A stretch of 17,827 nucleotides of DNA from Actinobacteria bacterium UBA912 (GTDB lineage: Bacteria; Actinomycetota; Coriobacteriia; Anaerosomatales; UBA912): assembly GCA_002293965.1 (NCBI GenBank), contig DBEG01000021.1, forward strand, positions 1 through 17,827, given 5' to 3'. Of this stretch, positions 1 through 7,391 are shown piece after piece. Position 1 is the stretch's first letter. The number at the start of each line of letters is the position of its first letter. A program made the translations under genes and the position numbers. The notes under the pieces were generated by a model. The model made no database searches and was not told the origin of the DNA. It saw only the letters and a list, made by a program, of their open reading frames with translations.

Positions 1-825
1 GGGCACGCCTTCAAGCCCGTGCTCGATGTCGTGCTGCCGCGCCGAGCCAAGGTCGCGCTCACCGTTCACGACCCTCAGCTCCACCACGGCGAGGATTCGC
101 TTCCCGACCGGCTGCTCACCGCAGTGAACCGCTTGCGGGTCGACGGGTATGTCCTGCTCAACGAGATCCAGCGCGCAGAATACATCGCTCGGCACGACCT
201 CGATCCAGCGAGGGTCCTCACCATCCCGCTCGGCATCTTCGAGGACCTTGCGCTGTCCGGCCCGGCCCCTGACCCCGCCTCCCGCGAGGGGCTTCTCTTC
301 GTGGGCAGGATCCGCCCGTACAAGGGTCTCGGGGTGCTGCTGGACGCTTATCGCACGGCCGCGATCGACCCTGCGACCCCGCTCGTGATCGCCGGGCAGG
401 GTCAGCTGTCCGCCGAGGAGACCGCATCACTCGAACAGCTCCAGGCCGAGGGGCGACCCGTGAGCTTCATCAACCGCTGGCTCGAACCGGATGAGATACC
501 TCCGCTCGTGGCGGCCGCGCGCTTCGTGGTGCTACCGTACACCTCGGCCACGCAATCCGGGATCGTCCCGCTTGCCTCGGCGCTTGGTGTGCCAGCGATC
601 GCGGCTGCCGCGGGCGGCATCACCGAGCAGGTGATCGACGGCACCACCGGGCTGCTGTTCACACCGGGCGACGCTGGAGCGCTCGCTTCCGTCCTCAACC
701 GCGCGCTCGTACTCGATGCAGAGGCGTATGCGGCGATGGCGGCCGCTTGCGAGCGTCATGCGAAGGAGCACTGGGATTGGGACCTGCTCTCGGGTAAGTT
801 GCTGGAGTTCATCGAGGGCCTGTGA
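1..825 (+). CDS. GT4-family glycosyltransferase, 5' end missing
   Basis: The frame is open from the first base, so the start lies upstream; 274 residues are visible up to TGA at 823-825. The visible part matches the C-terminal GT-B half of retaining glycosyltransferases that use nucleotide sugars. It has a domain-opening GRIRPYKGLGVLL segment, a strand ending PLVIAGQG, and an INRWLEPDEIPPLVAAA segment. The donor-site region reads YTSATQSGIVPLASALGVP followed by AAAGGITEQV and DGTTGLLF. In many GT4 enzymes the first acidic residue of the EX7E motif sits where this protein has Q in ATQSG, a variant known in the family. It probably acts at the cytoplasmic face on a polysaccharide or glycolipid. 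Donor and acceptor cannot be read from sequence. It is separated from leuB by 56 bases and is functionally unrelated to the genes downstream. Confidence 0.85.
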   Translation, partial: GHAFKPVLDVVLPRRAKVALTVHDPQLHHGEDSLPDRLLTAVNRLRVDGYVLLNEIQRAEYIARHDLDPARVLTIPLGIFEDLALSGPAPDPASREGLLFVGRIRPYKGLGVLLDAYRTAAIDPATPLVIAGQGQLSAEETASLEQLQAEGRPVSFINRWLEPDEIPPLVAAARFVVLPYTSATQSGIVPLASALGVPAIAAAAGGITEQVIDGTTGLLFTPGDAGALASVLNRALVLDAEAYAAMAAACERHAKEHWDWDLLSGKLLEFIEGL

Positions 826-828
826 TTC

Positions 829-870
829 CCTCGTCGGTGCGGTAAACTATCGACTACACCAACAACGAGG
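829..870 (+). promoter_or_regulatory. leuB leader stem that covers part of its ribosome binding site
   Basis: CCTCGT at 829-834, starting three bases after the glycosyltransferase stop codon, is a perfect complement of ACGAGG at 865-870. GGTG at 836-839 also pairs with CACC at 857-860. The right arm overlaps the start of the purine-rich site that positions the leuB GTG at 882. A weak -10-like TAAACT (843-848) lies in the loop. RNA started from it would lack the left arm and leave the site free. Ten base pairs in total is modest, so this could be chance; similar arrangements precede ilvE and the FAH-fold gene. Confidence 0.3.
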
Positions 871-881
871 AGGAGCCACCA

Positions 882-1997
882 GTGACCACGCACCGCATCT
901 GTCTGCTGCCCGGCGACGGGATCGGCCCTGAGATAACCGCCGAGGCGGTCAAGGTCCTTGACGCCATCGGCCAGGCCGAAGGAGTCGCTTTCGAGTTCAC
1001 CGAGGCACTGCTTGGCGGGATCGCCATCGACGAGACCGGTACCCCGCTTCCCGCCGAGACCCTCAAGGCGGCCTCAGATGCCGATGCGGTCCTGCTCGCA
1101 GCTATCGGCGGCCCGCAGTGGGACACCACCGACCCGGCCAAGCCCAGGCCGGAGCAGGGGCTTCTCGGCATACGCAAGGCGCTGGGGCTCTATGCGAACC
1201 TGCGGCCAGTCAAGCTCTTCCCAGCGCTTGTGGGTGCGTCCGCACTCAAGCCTGAGGTACTCGACGGCGTCGACATGCTCATCGTGCGCGAGCTGACTGG
1301 CGGACTTTACTTTGGCGAGAGGCAGCGCCTATACGACGTGGCCGGTGCGGGTACGGGTGGCGGGCCGGGCCAACGCGCGTTCGACACGATGGACTATCGC
1401 GAGTTCGAGGTAGAGCGCATCGCGCGCACCGCATTCGAGGCCGCGCGGACGCGATCCGGGCGCGTGCACTCGGTCGACAAGGCCAACGTGCTCGAGTCCA
1501 GCCGCATGTGGCGCGAGATCGTCCACCGCTTACACGCCGAGGAGTTCTCAGACATCGAGCTTATCGACCAGCTCGTGGACAACACCGCGATGCAGCTGAT
1601 CAGGTGGCCGGCGCAGTTCGATGTGGTCGTCACCGAGAACATGTTCGGCGACATACTCTCCGACGAAGCGTCGATGCTGACGGGTTCGCTCGGCATGCTT
1701 GCCAGCGCATCTCTGGGTGACGGATCCGCGCTCTACGAACCCAGCCACGGTAGCGCTCCCGACATTGCGGGCCAAGGTGTCGCCAATCCGCTGGCGATGT
1801 TGCTCTCCGTCGAGCTGATGCTCAGGCACAGTTTCGGCATGAACGATGCCGCGGAGCGCCTCTCCTCGGCGATCGAGCAGGTACTCGCCGAAGGTTGGCG
1901 GACCGCTGATATCGCGGATGAGACCACCTCCCCCGACAAACGGGTCGGCACTTCGGCGATGGGAGACATGGTCGCTAGTCGCATTCAGGGTCAGTAG
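882..1997 (+). CDS. leuB: 3-isopropylmalate dehydrogenase
   Basis: Oxidatively decarboxylates 3-isopropylmalate with NAD+ in leucine synthesis; because cimA is nearby it probably also acts on 3-methylmalate on the citramalate route to isoleucine. The protein has 371 residues (family usually 350-370). Visible landmarks are LLPGDGIGPEIT near residue 8, LGIRKALGLYANLRPVK with substrate arginines R98 and R108, R136, catalytic Y143 in GGLYFGE and K200 in VDKANVLE. Mg-binding aspartates are D233 in LVDNTAMQL and D257/D261 in MFGDILSDEAS, and the NAD loop is EPSHGSAPDIAG near 286. A glycine-rich stretch near 152-165 is a small insertion. The GTG start at 882 is chosen because GGAGG at 869-873 is eight bases upstream. 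leuA, leuC and leuD are not in the window. The histidine kinase follows after 10 bases. Confidence 0.97.
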   Translation: MTTHRICLLPGDGIGPEITAEAVKVLDAIGQAEGVAFEFTEALLGGIAIDETGTPLPAETLKAASDADAVLLAAIGGPQWDTTDPAKPRPEQGLLGIRKALGLYANLRPVKLFPALVGASALKPEVLDGVDMLIVRELTGGLYFGERQRLYDVAGAGTGGGPGQRAFDTMDYREFEVERIARTAFEAARTRSGRVHSVDKANVLESSRMWREIVHRLHAEEFSDIELIDQLVDNTAMQLIRWPAQFDVVVTENMFGDILSDEASMLTGSLGMLASASLGDGSALYEPSHGSAPDIAGQGVANPLAMLLSVELMLRHSFGMNDAAERLSSAIEQVLAEGWRTADIADETTSPDKRVGTSAMGDMVASRIQGQ

Positions 1998-2001
1998 GAG
2001 G
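1996..2001 (+). promoter_or_regulatory. ribosome binding site fixing the histidine kinase start
   Basis: AGGAGG overlaps the last bases of the leuB stop codon (TAG 1995-1997) and stands six bases before GTG 2008. It decides for that start over in-frame starts inside leuB. It also implies that the kinase can be translated from the leuB transcript. Confidence 0.8.
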
Positions 2002-2007
2002 ACTGAC

Positions 2008-4692
2008 GTGCACGATCCCGTGAATGAGAAGCTGTCGACGCCGCCTTGGCTCATTGCTACAACGTGCTTTGCTCTGCTGATCATCGGGACTGCCGGCCTG
2101 ATGGTCTACCACGCCCAGCGTGACTTCTTCGACCAACAGGCGAAGGATGCTCTTACCACCGTCGCCAGGGTCCAAGCGGACCAGATCGAGGCATGGCGCA
2201 GTGAGCGCATCCGGGATGCCGCCATCGTGACAGCATCGATCGGCGCGACAAGAGTTGCGGGATGGCTACACGATCCCGACAGCCTTGATGCCTCCCTGGT
2301 CGCTCAGTGGCTCTCGGCAACATATGCTCCCAGCTACTACACAGGTGCGACGCTGGTGGACTCAGAAGCTGGAATCAGGCTCACATCTGGGGAGACGATG
2401 CCTCACGTCGACGAACGACTGCGTGATGCTATCGAGGAGGCTGCACGGACCGGGCAGGCACAGATCACCGATCCCTACGTAGCTGAGGGTGACGAATCTG
2501 CGCGGATCCACTTGGTGGCCCCTCTGTTCGATTCAACCACCAAGGACAGACGCTTCCTCGGTGCAGTGTTCTTCTGCATGACCGCCGGGGAGACCCTGTT
2601 TCCTTTGATCGCGGTTAATCCCCTGGGCAGTGAGTCCGCCGAGACAGTGCTGGTCAAGCGCTCGGGGGAATACGCACATTACCTCAACTATCTGCGGGAT
2701 TTCGACAATTCGGATATTTCATTCAAGGTACCACTCTCCAGGACAGAGATTCCGGCCGTGAAGGCGGCTATGGGGGAGACCGGCACGGTGCGCGGATACG
2801 ACTACAGGGGCGTAGCGGTGTTTGCGCACATCGAGAGGATCCCCGGTACAGAGTGGCTGATCGTCAACAAGATGGACGAGGAAGAGGTCTTTGCGGGATG
2901 GCGGGTTGAAGTGTGGACGATATGGTCTGCTGTACTGGGACTGATGGCCTCAGCGATCGGTACGATGATGATGATCAGGCAGAGGATTCTCTTCTCTCAG
3001 CGGTCGGCCGTGTTTGCATCGGAGCGTGAGCGACTGGCAGCGCAACAAGCCCTGACATTGAGCGAGCAATGGCTGTCACTGGCATCAGAGGCGGCGAGTC
3101 AGGGATTCTGGGACTACGACATTCCAACGGGGAGGATCGAAACGAACCGCTCTTTCGTCAAGATGCATGGATTCGACCCAGCCACTTTCGTCGAATCGTA
3201 CAGTGCCTGGGCAGACCGACTTCATCCCGACGACAGGGTGCGGGTGGAGACCGAGCTCCGGGACTACATCGAAGGGGCGGCCCCCGAATACAGGACAATG
3301 TTCAGGGCGATGAATGCCCAAGGTGAATGGCTGTGGATCTTGTGTATCGGGACCGTCACCCACCGCGACGAGAACGGAATCGCCCTGCGCATTCTGGGCG
3401 TCGATACGGACATCACATCTCTCAAAGAGGCGCAGATTGAAGCTGCTACGGCACGTCAGCTACTGCAAGACATCCTTGACACAATCCCCGTGAGAGTCTT
3501 TTGGAAGGATCTTGAATCGCGCTACCTTGGATGCAACCGGCCATTTGCCTTCGATGCTGGGTGCGCCTCGCCCGACGAGGTCTTGGGTAAGACCGACCAC
3601 GAAATGGGATGGGCGGAGCAGGCGGAGCTTTATCGCGCCGATGACCGCAGGGTCATGGACACCGGTGTGAGCAAGCTAGGTTACGAGGAGCCTCAGACAT
3701 CGCTGGAAGGTCGCCGCGGTTGGTTGCGTACCAGCAAGGTGCCTCTGAGGGATGGAGGTGGGCACATCATCGGGGTTCTCGGCACGTATGAGGACATCAC
3801 ATCCGAGAAGCACACCAAACTCGAGATCGCCCAGCTCAACGAGAACTTAGAGCAGCTGGTGGGTGAGCGCACCGAGGAGCTGAGCTCCGCCTTGCAGGAG
3901 CTTCAGGCCCTTTCCGAGGACCTCAGCGAGGTCAACGAGCAGCTCACTTCTGCCAATGAAGCGAAGACCGTGTTCCTGCGCTCGATGAGCCACGAACTCC
4001 GCACGCCACTCAATTCCGTGATCGGCTTCTCGTCTTTGATGCTGCAAGGAGTGACAGGACCGATGTCCACCGAACAGCGTACTCAACTTGAGATGATAAA
4101 CATATCGGGCAAACATCTGTTGGAGTTGATCAATGACATTCTCGACCTGACACGTATCGAGGCTGGCGGCGTCCATCTGGTGCCGTCGTTGTTCTCAGTC
4201 GAGGAACTGCTACAAGGAGTCGTGGCGTCGATCGCACCGCAGATTGCTGACAAGTCTCTAGTGCTCACATGTGAGGTGTCCGATGCGACCTTGCGGTTGA
4301 CGTCGGATCCAGTCCGCATCAGACAGATCCTGCTGAACCTGCTAGGTAACGCCATCAAGTTCACCAGCGAGGGCTCGATCACTATCCGCGCGTGGCGCCC
4401 TGCCGACGGCAAAGTGGCTATTTCTGTCACCGACACCGGCTGCGGTATCTCGCCCGCGGATCACGAGATCATCTTCGAGGAGTTCACGAAGGCGCAACAA
4501 GATTCTCCGTGTGCAGTGGAAGGCACCGGCCTGGGACTTCCGATATCCCGCACCCTGGCTACCTTACTCGGCGGCACCGTGACAGTCGAGAGCACTCCAG
4601 GACAGGGCTCGACTTTCACCCTGTTGTTGCCGGAAACACCAGCGAGTGACTTTGATTCCAATAGTGGAACAGAGGTGCACCGATGTTGGTAG
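2008..4692 (+). CDS. membrane sensor histidine kinase with extracytoplasmic sensor and two PAS domains
   Basis: Predicted 894 residues from GTG 2008. A short cytoplasmic tail is followed by a membrane helix (about 14-35), an extracytoplasmic sensor (about 36-302, resembling Cache-type sensors with a QIEAWRSERIRDA helix after the membrane) and a second helix (about 303-323). Then come PAS/PAC domain 1 (about 352-475), PAS/PAC domain 2 (about 483-600) and a coiled coil (about 604-655). The HisKA domain has phospho-acceptor H662 in SHELRTPLNSVIGF. The ATPase domain has N777/N781 in NLLGNAIKF, the G1 box DTGCGI (809-814) and the G2 box GTGLGLPIS (839-847). It should sense a periplasmic or extracellular signal and phosphorylate a response regulator; none is encoded beside it. 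Base composition is lower in G+C than its neighbours in places (hand count 22 of 60 at 4081-4140). It separates leuB from ilvE, suggesting later insertion. The ligand is unknown. Confidence 0.92.
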   Translation: MHDPVNEKLSTPPWLIATTCFALLIIGTAGLMVYHAQRDFFDQQAKDALTTVARVQADQIEAWRSERIRDAAIVTASIGATRVAGWLHDPDSLDASLVAQWLSATYAPSYYTGATLVDSEAGIRLTSGETMPHVDERLRDAIEEAARTGQAQITDPYVAEGDESARIHLVAPLFDSTTKDRRFLGAVFFCMTAGETLFPLIAVNPLGSESAETVLVKRSGEYAHYLNYLRDFDNSDISFKVPLSRTEIPAVKAAMGETGTVRGYDYRGVAVFAHIERIPGTEWLIVNKMDEEEVFAGWRVEVWTIWSAVLGLMASAIGTMMMIRQRILFSQRSAVFASERERLAAQQALTLSEQWLSLASEAASQGFWDYDIPTGRIETNRSFVKMHGFDPATFVESYSAWADRLHPDDRVRVETELRDYIEGAAPEYRTMFRAMNAQGEWLWILCIGTVTHRDENGIALRILGVDTDITSLKEAQIEAATARQLLQDILDTIPVRVFWKDLESRYLGCNRPFAFDAGCASPDEVLGKTDHEMGWAEQAELYRADDRRVMDTGVSKLGYEEPQTSLEGRRGWLRTSKVPLRDGGGHIIGVLGTYEDITSEKHTKLEIAQLNENLEQLVGERTEELSSALQELQALSEDLSEVNEQLTSANEAKTVFLRSMSHELRTPLNSVIGFSSLMLQGVTGPMSTEQRTQLEMINISGKHLLELINDILDLTRIEAGGVHLVPSLFSVEELLQGVVASIAPQIADKSLVLTCEVSDATLRLTSDPVRIRQILLNLLGNAIKFTSEGSITIRAWRPADGKVAISVTDTGCGISPADHEIIFEEFTKAQQDSPCAVEGTGLGLPISRTLATLLGGTVTVESTPGQGSTFTLLLPETPASDFDSNSGTEVHRCW

Positions 4693-4706
4693 GTCGATGT
4701 CACCGC

Positions 4707-4775
4707 CCCCTGTCATGGCACAGCCGCTTTGGAGTACACTGTTACGCTACAACGGGCGAAGCGGACATGAAGGGG
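4707..4775 (+). promoter_or_regulatory. long leader stem-loop sequestering the ilvE ribosome binding site
   Basis: Three helices stack in register. CCCCT (4707-4711) pairs with AGGGG (4771-4775). TCATG (4713-4717) pairs with CATGA (4766-4770), leaving one bulged G. CCGCTTTG (4724-4731) pairs with CGAAGCGG (4757-4764), with one wobble pair. That is 18 base pairs around a 25-base loop, with a 6-by-1 internal loop. AGGGG is the only purine-rich site before ATG 4783, so the fold would hide it. A weak -10-like TACACT (4735-4740) lies in the loop, so RNA started there would lack the left arm. There is no U-run after it, so it is not a classical terminator. I do not recognise a known riboswitch family. 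Confidence 0.5.
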
Positions 4776-4782
4776 TGCACAG

Positions 4783-5697
4783 ATGGCTCTATCCAAGGCC
4801 GAGAAGATATGGATGGACGGCGAACTCGTCGACTGGGACAAGGCGCAGGTCCACGTGCTCACACACGCTCTCCACTACGGCTCCGGTGTGTTCGAGGGCA
4901 TCCGCTGCTATAAGACCGACGATGGTCCCGCTGTCTTCCGCCTGACCGAGCACATGGAGCGCTTGGAGCGCAGCGCTGCGATGCTCTTGATGGATATCGG
5001 CTACAGCGTCGACGAGACGGTCGCCGCGGTCAAGGACGTCATCCGCGTCAACCGCCTTGAGTCCTGCTACGTCCGTCCACTCGTCTTCCGCGGCTACGGG
5101 GTCATGGGCCTCGACCCGCTCCCTGCACCGGTCAACATAGCGATCGCCGCCTGGCCGTGGGCGACCTATCTCGGCGAAGATGCCATCAAGCACGGCGTGG
5201 CCGTCGGTGTCTCGAGCTGGAGGCAGCGCGGGATCAACTCGACCCCGCCTGCGATCAAGGCCACTGGCCAGTACATCAATTCCTCGCTTGCCAGGATAGA
5301 GGCGAACCGCCATGGCTACGCCGAAGCGGTGCTCCTGAACGAGGAAGGCAAGGTCTGCGAAGGCACCGGGGAGAACCTCTTCATCATCAAGAAGGGCGTG
5401 ATCCACACTCCGCCCGTCTCCGACGGCATCCTGGAGGGCATCACGCGCGACAGCATCATGAACCTTGCCTGCGCGCTGGGCATCGAGGTCAGGGAGACCT
5501 CGCTTGTGCGCACCGACCTCTATACCGCCGACGAGATGTTCATGACCGGCTCGGCAGCCGAGGTCGTCCCCGTCAACTCGGTCGACGGCCGGGTGATCGG
5601 CGAGCCCGGACCGATCACAGTGGAGCTGCAGAAGTACTTCTTTAGAGTCGTGGAGGGCAAGGAACCCGCTTTCGCGCACTGGATAGAGCACGTATAG
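4783..5697 (+). CDS. ilvE: branched-chain amino acid aminotransferase
   Basis: PLP-dependent class IV (fold type IV) aminotransferase that converts the 2-oxo acids of valine, leucine and isoleucine to the amino acids with glutamate as donor. It has 304 residues, close to E. coli IlvE. Landmarks are HALHYGSGVFEGIRCY (28-43), YVRPLVFRGYGVMGL (96-110), the PLP-forming lysine K159 in PAIKATGQYINSS, CEGTGENLFI with E193, SDGILEGITRDSI (213-225) and GSAAEVVPV (256-264). The ATG at 4783 is preceded by AAGGGG (4770-4775), a weak site that can be masked by the leader stem at 4707-4775. It lies 90 bases after the kinase and 31 bases before cimA, with which it probably shares a transcript. Confidence 0.97.
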   Translation: MALSKAEKIWMDGELVDWDKAQVHVLTHALHYGSGVFEGIRCYKTDDGPAVFRLTEHMERLERSAAMLLMDIGYSVDETVAAVKDVIRVNRLESCYVRPLVFRGYGVMGLDPLPAPVNIAIAAWPWATYLGEDAIKHGVAVGVSSWRQRGINSTPPAIKATGQYINSSLARIEANRHGYAEAVLLNEEGKVCEGTGENLFIIKKGVIHTPPVSDGILEGITRDSIMNLACALGIEVRETSLVRTDLYTADEMFMTGSAAEVVPVNSVDGRVIGEPGPITVELQKYFFRVVEGKEPAFAHWIEHV

Positions 5698-5728
5698 ACG
5701 GACACGACCCACAGGGTAGGCAATCGGG

Positions 5729-7315
5729 ATGATCACTCTTTACGACACCACACTGCGCGACGGGACCCAGCGAGAGGGCCTTACGCTTTCTGTTGGAGAC
5801 AAGATTCGCATCGCCCAGCGCCTCGACCTCCTCGGCATACACTACATTGAGGGCGGATTCCCGGGTTCAAACCCCAAGGATGCCGAGTTCTTCAAGCGTG
5901 TCCGCGACATTCAGTTCGAGAACGCCAAGATCACTGCCTTCGGCCCAACCTGCCGAAAGGGTGCCTCGGCGGAGACCGATCCGGGACTTCTGGCGCTGCT
6001 GGAGACCGGGTGCGACACGCTGTGCATCTTCGGTAAGGCGTGGGATCTCCACGTGACCGAGGCGCTTCGTGCGACTCTGGCTGAGAACGTGCGCATGGTC
6101 CACGATAGCGTCGCTTTCCTCAAGGCCGCCGGCAAGCAGGTTTTCTTCGATGCCGAGCACTTCTTCGACGGTTACGCCAACGACGCTTCTTACGCGATCG
6201 AGGTGTGTCAGGCGGCTGCTTCCGCCGGTGCGGATGCGATCGTGCTCTGTGACACCAACGGCGGGATGATGCCGCACCAGGTTCTCTCGGCGGTTACTGC
6301 GATGTCGCTGGTCATCGACGCGCCACTGGGGATCCACGCTCACAACGATACCGGTTGCGCCGTGGCCAACTCGCTGCTTGCTGTCGAGGCGGGTTGTGTC
6401 CAGGTCCAAGGCACGGCCAACGGCTACGGCGAGCGAGCAGGCAACGCCGACCTGCTCACGATCATTCCGTCGCTGGTGCTCAAGATGGGCAAGGAGTGCA
6501 TCACGACTGAGCAGCTCAAGCTGCTCACAGAGGTGAGCCACTTCATCGCCGAGACAGCCAATCTCTCGCCCTATCCACACCAGCCTTACGTGGGTGCCTC
6601 GGCGTTCGCGCACAAAGGCGGCGTGCACGCGAGTGCGGCGGCGAAGCTGCCCGAGGCTTACGAGCACATCGACCCTGCGTCGGTGGGCAATCTCGCGCGA
6701 GTGGTCGTGAGCGAACTCGCCGGTCGCGCGTCGTTGACGATGAAGGCGAAGGAGATGGGCATCGACCTTACCGGTGACGCCGAGACGGTCGCCGAAGTCC
6801 TCGACAGCATCAAGCAGCTCGAGCACGAGGGTTACAGCTTCGAGACCGCGGACGGCTCACTCGAGTTGATGTTGCGCAAAAAGCTGGGTACCTACGAGCC
6901 GCTTTTCCGCCTGGAGTCGTTCCGCTGCATCATGGAGAAGCGTGAGGACGGTAAGGTCGCGACCGAGGCGACCATCAAGATCCACGTCGGCGGCCACCGG
7001 TACATAGCAACCGCCGAAGGCAATGGTCCGGTCAACGCTTTGGACAAGGCGCTCCGAATCGCAATGGGCAGGTTCTATCCGCACCTGGAGGACTTCGAAC
7101 TCGTCGACTACAAAGTGCGGGTCCTGGAGGAGAAGAAGGGGACCGCGGCTGTCACACGAGTACTCATCGAGACGAGCGATGGCGAGAAGTCATGGGGGAC
7201 GGTCGGCGTCAGTGAGAACATCATCGAGGCATCGTGGGACGCACTCGTCGACGGAGTGGAGCACGGGCTGGCGCATCCACCTATCCAACGCGATGAAGCC
7301 CCGAATACGGCGTAG
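5729..7315 (+). CDS. cimA: (R)-citramalate synthase
   Basis: Condenses pyruvate with acetyl-CoA to (R)-citramalate, the first step of the threonine-independent route to isoleucine. The 528 residues form an HMGL-type TIM barrel (1 to about 285), a linker, and a C-terminal LeuA-type allosteric domain (about 390-515). Landmarks are R10/D11 in TTLRDGTQREG, FFDAEHFFDGY (139-149), metal ligands H203 and H205 in GIHAHNDTG, N239 in ERAGNADL and FAHKGGVH (293-300). The N-terminal YDTTLRDGTQREG signature, with EGGFPGSNPKD following at 41, and the domain order fit CimA better than LeuA or homocitrate synthase. The regulatory domain suggests feedback control, normally by isoleucine in this family. GGTAGG at 5715-5720 precedes ATG 5729 by eight bases. 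Confidence 0.93.
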   Translation: MITLYDTTLRDGTQREGLTLSVGDKIRIAQRLDLLGIHYIEGGFPGSNPKDAEFFKRVRDIQFENAKITAFGPTCRKGASAETDPGLLALLETGCDTLCIFGKAWDLHVTEALRATLAENVRMVHDSVAFLKAAGKQVFFDAEHFFDGYANDASYAIEVCQAAASAGADAIVLCDTNGGMMPHQVLSAVTAMSLVIDAPLGIHAHNDTGCAVANSLLAVEAGCVQVQGTANGYGERAGNADLLTIIPSLVLKMGKECITTEQLKLLTEVSHFIAETANLSPYPHQPYVGASAFAHKGGVHASAAAKLPEAYEHIDPASVGNLARVVVSELAGRASLTMKAKEMGIDLTGDAETVAEVLDSIKQLEHEGYSFETADGSLELMLRKKLGTYEPLFRLESFRCIMEKREDGKVATEATIKIHVGGHRYIATAEGNGPVNALDKALRIAMGRFYPHLEDFELVDYKVRVLEEKKGTAAVTRVLIETSDGEKSWGTVGVSENIIEASWDALVDGVEHGLAHPPIQRDEAPNTA

Positions 7316-7333
7316 TCGATAAAGGATTCGCAG

Positions 7334-7385
7334 CCTCCGTATGGAATCTATATACCAGGGGTACGGGATAGATGAGATCCGGAGG
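7334..7385 (+). promoter_or_regulatory. nested leader hairpin pairing with the FAH-fold gene ribosome binding site
   Basis: CCTCCG (7334-7339) is a perfect complement of CGGAGG (7380-7385), which contains the GGAGG used to start at ATG 7392. Inside it, ATCTAT (7346-7351) pairs with ATAGAT (7368-7373) and TACC (7353-7356) pairs with GGTA (7360-7363) across an AGG loop. The symmetric 6-by-6 internal loop has A7341:U7378 and U7342:A7377 pairs and a tandem G-A/A-G mismatch (7344-7345 with 7374-7375) of the kind that forms sheared pairs. The anti-ribosome-binding-site arm lies 18 bases after the cimA stop. It could be a translational switch; no known family recognised. Confidence 0.45.
7381..7385 (+). 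promoter_or_regulatory. ribosome binding site fixing the FAH-fold gene start
   Basis: GGAGG stands six bases before ATG 7392. The in-frame upstream ATG at 7341 has no such site, and the intervening codons (ATA, GGG, AGG) are unlike the rest of the gene. It is also the right arm of the 7334-7385 hairpin. Confidence 0.75.
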
Positions 7386-7391
7386 CGCAAG

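Noticed and set aside
820..848. Promoter CTGTGA-17-TAAACT before leuB
   Set aside because: The -35 is poor and only the -10 resembles consensus; mentioned in the leader entry but not strong enough for a promoter call.
1846..2007. Upstream extension of the histidine kinase reading frame into leuB
   Set aside because: It would overlap the conserved leuB end by 150 bases, and the AGGAGG before GTG 2008 gives a clear alternative start.
4711..4740. Promoter TGTCAT-18-TACACT before ilvE
   Set aside because: The -35 does not match consensus and the spacer is long; the -10 alone is weak evidence.
4693..4782. T-box or leader-peptide attenuator before ilvE or leuB
   Set aside because: Leaders are too short, no T-box consensus, no short reading frame rich in Leu, Ile or Val codons, and no terminator with a T-run.
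4789..5736. Long antisense open frame opposite ilvE (315 codons)
   Set aside because: It lies exactly opposite a strongly conserved gene, has no recognisable domain, and is the kind of frame that high-G+C coding DNA produces by chance.
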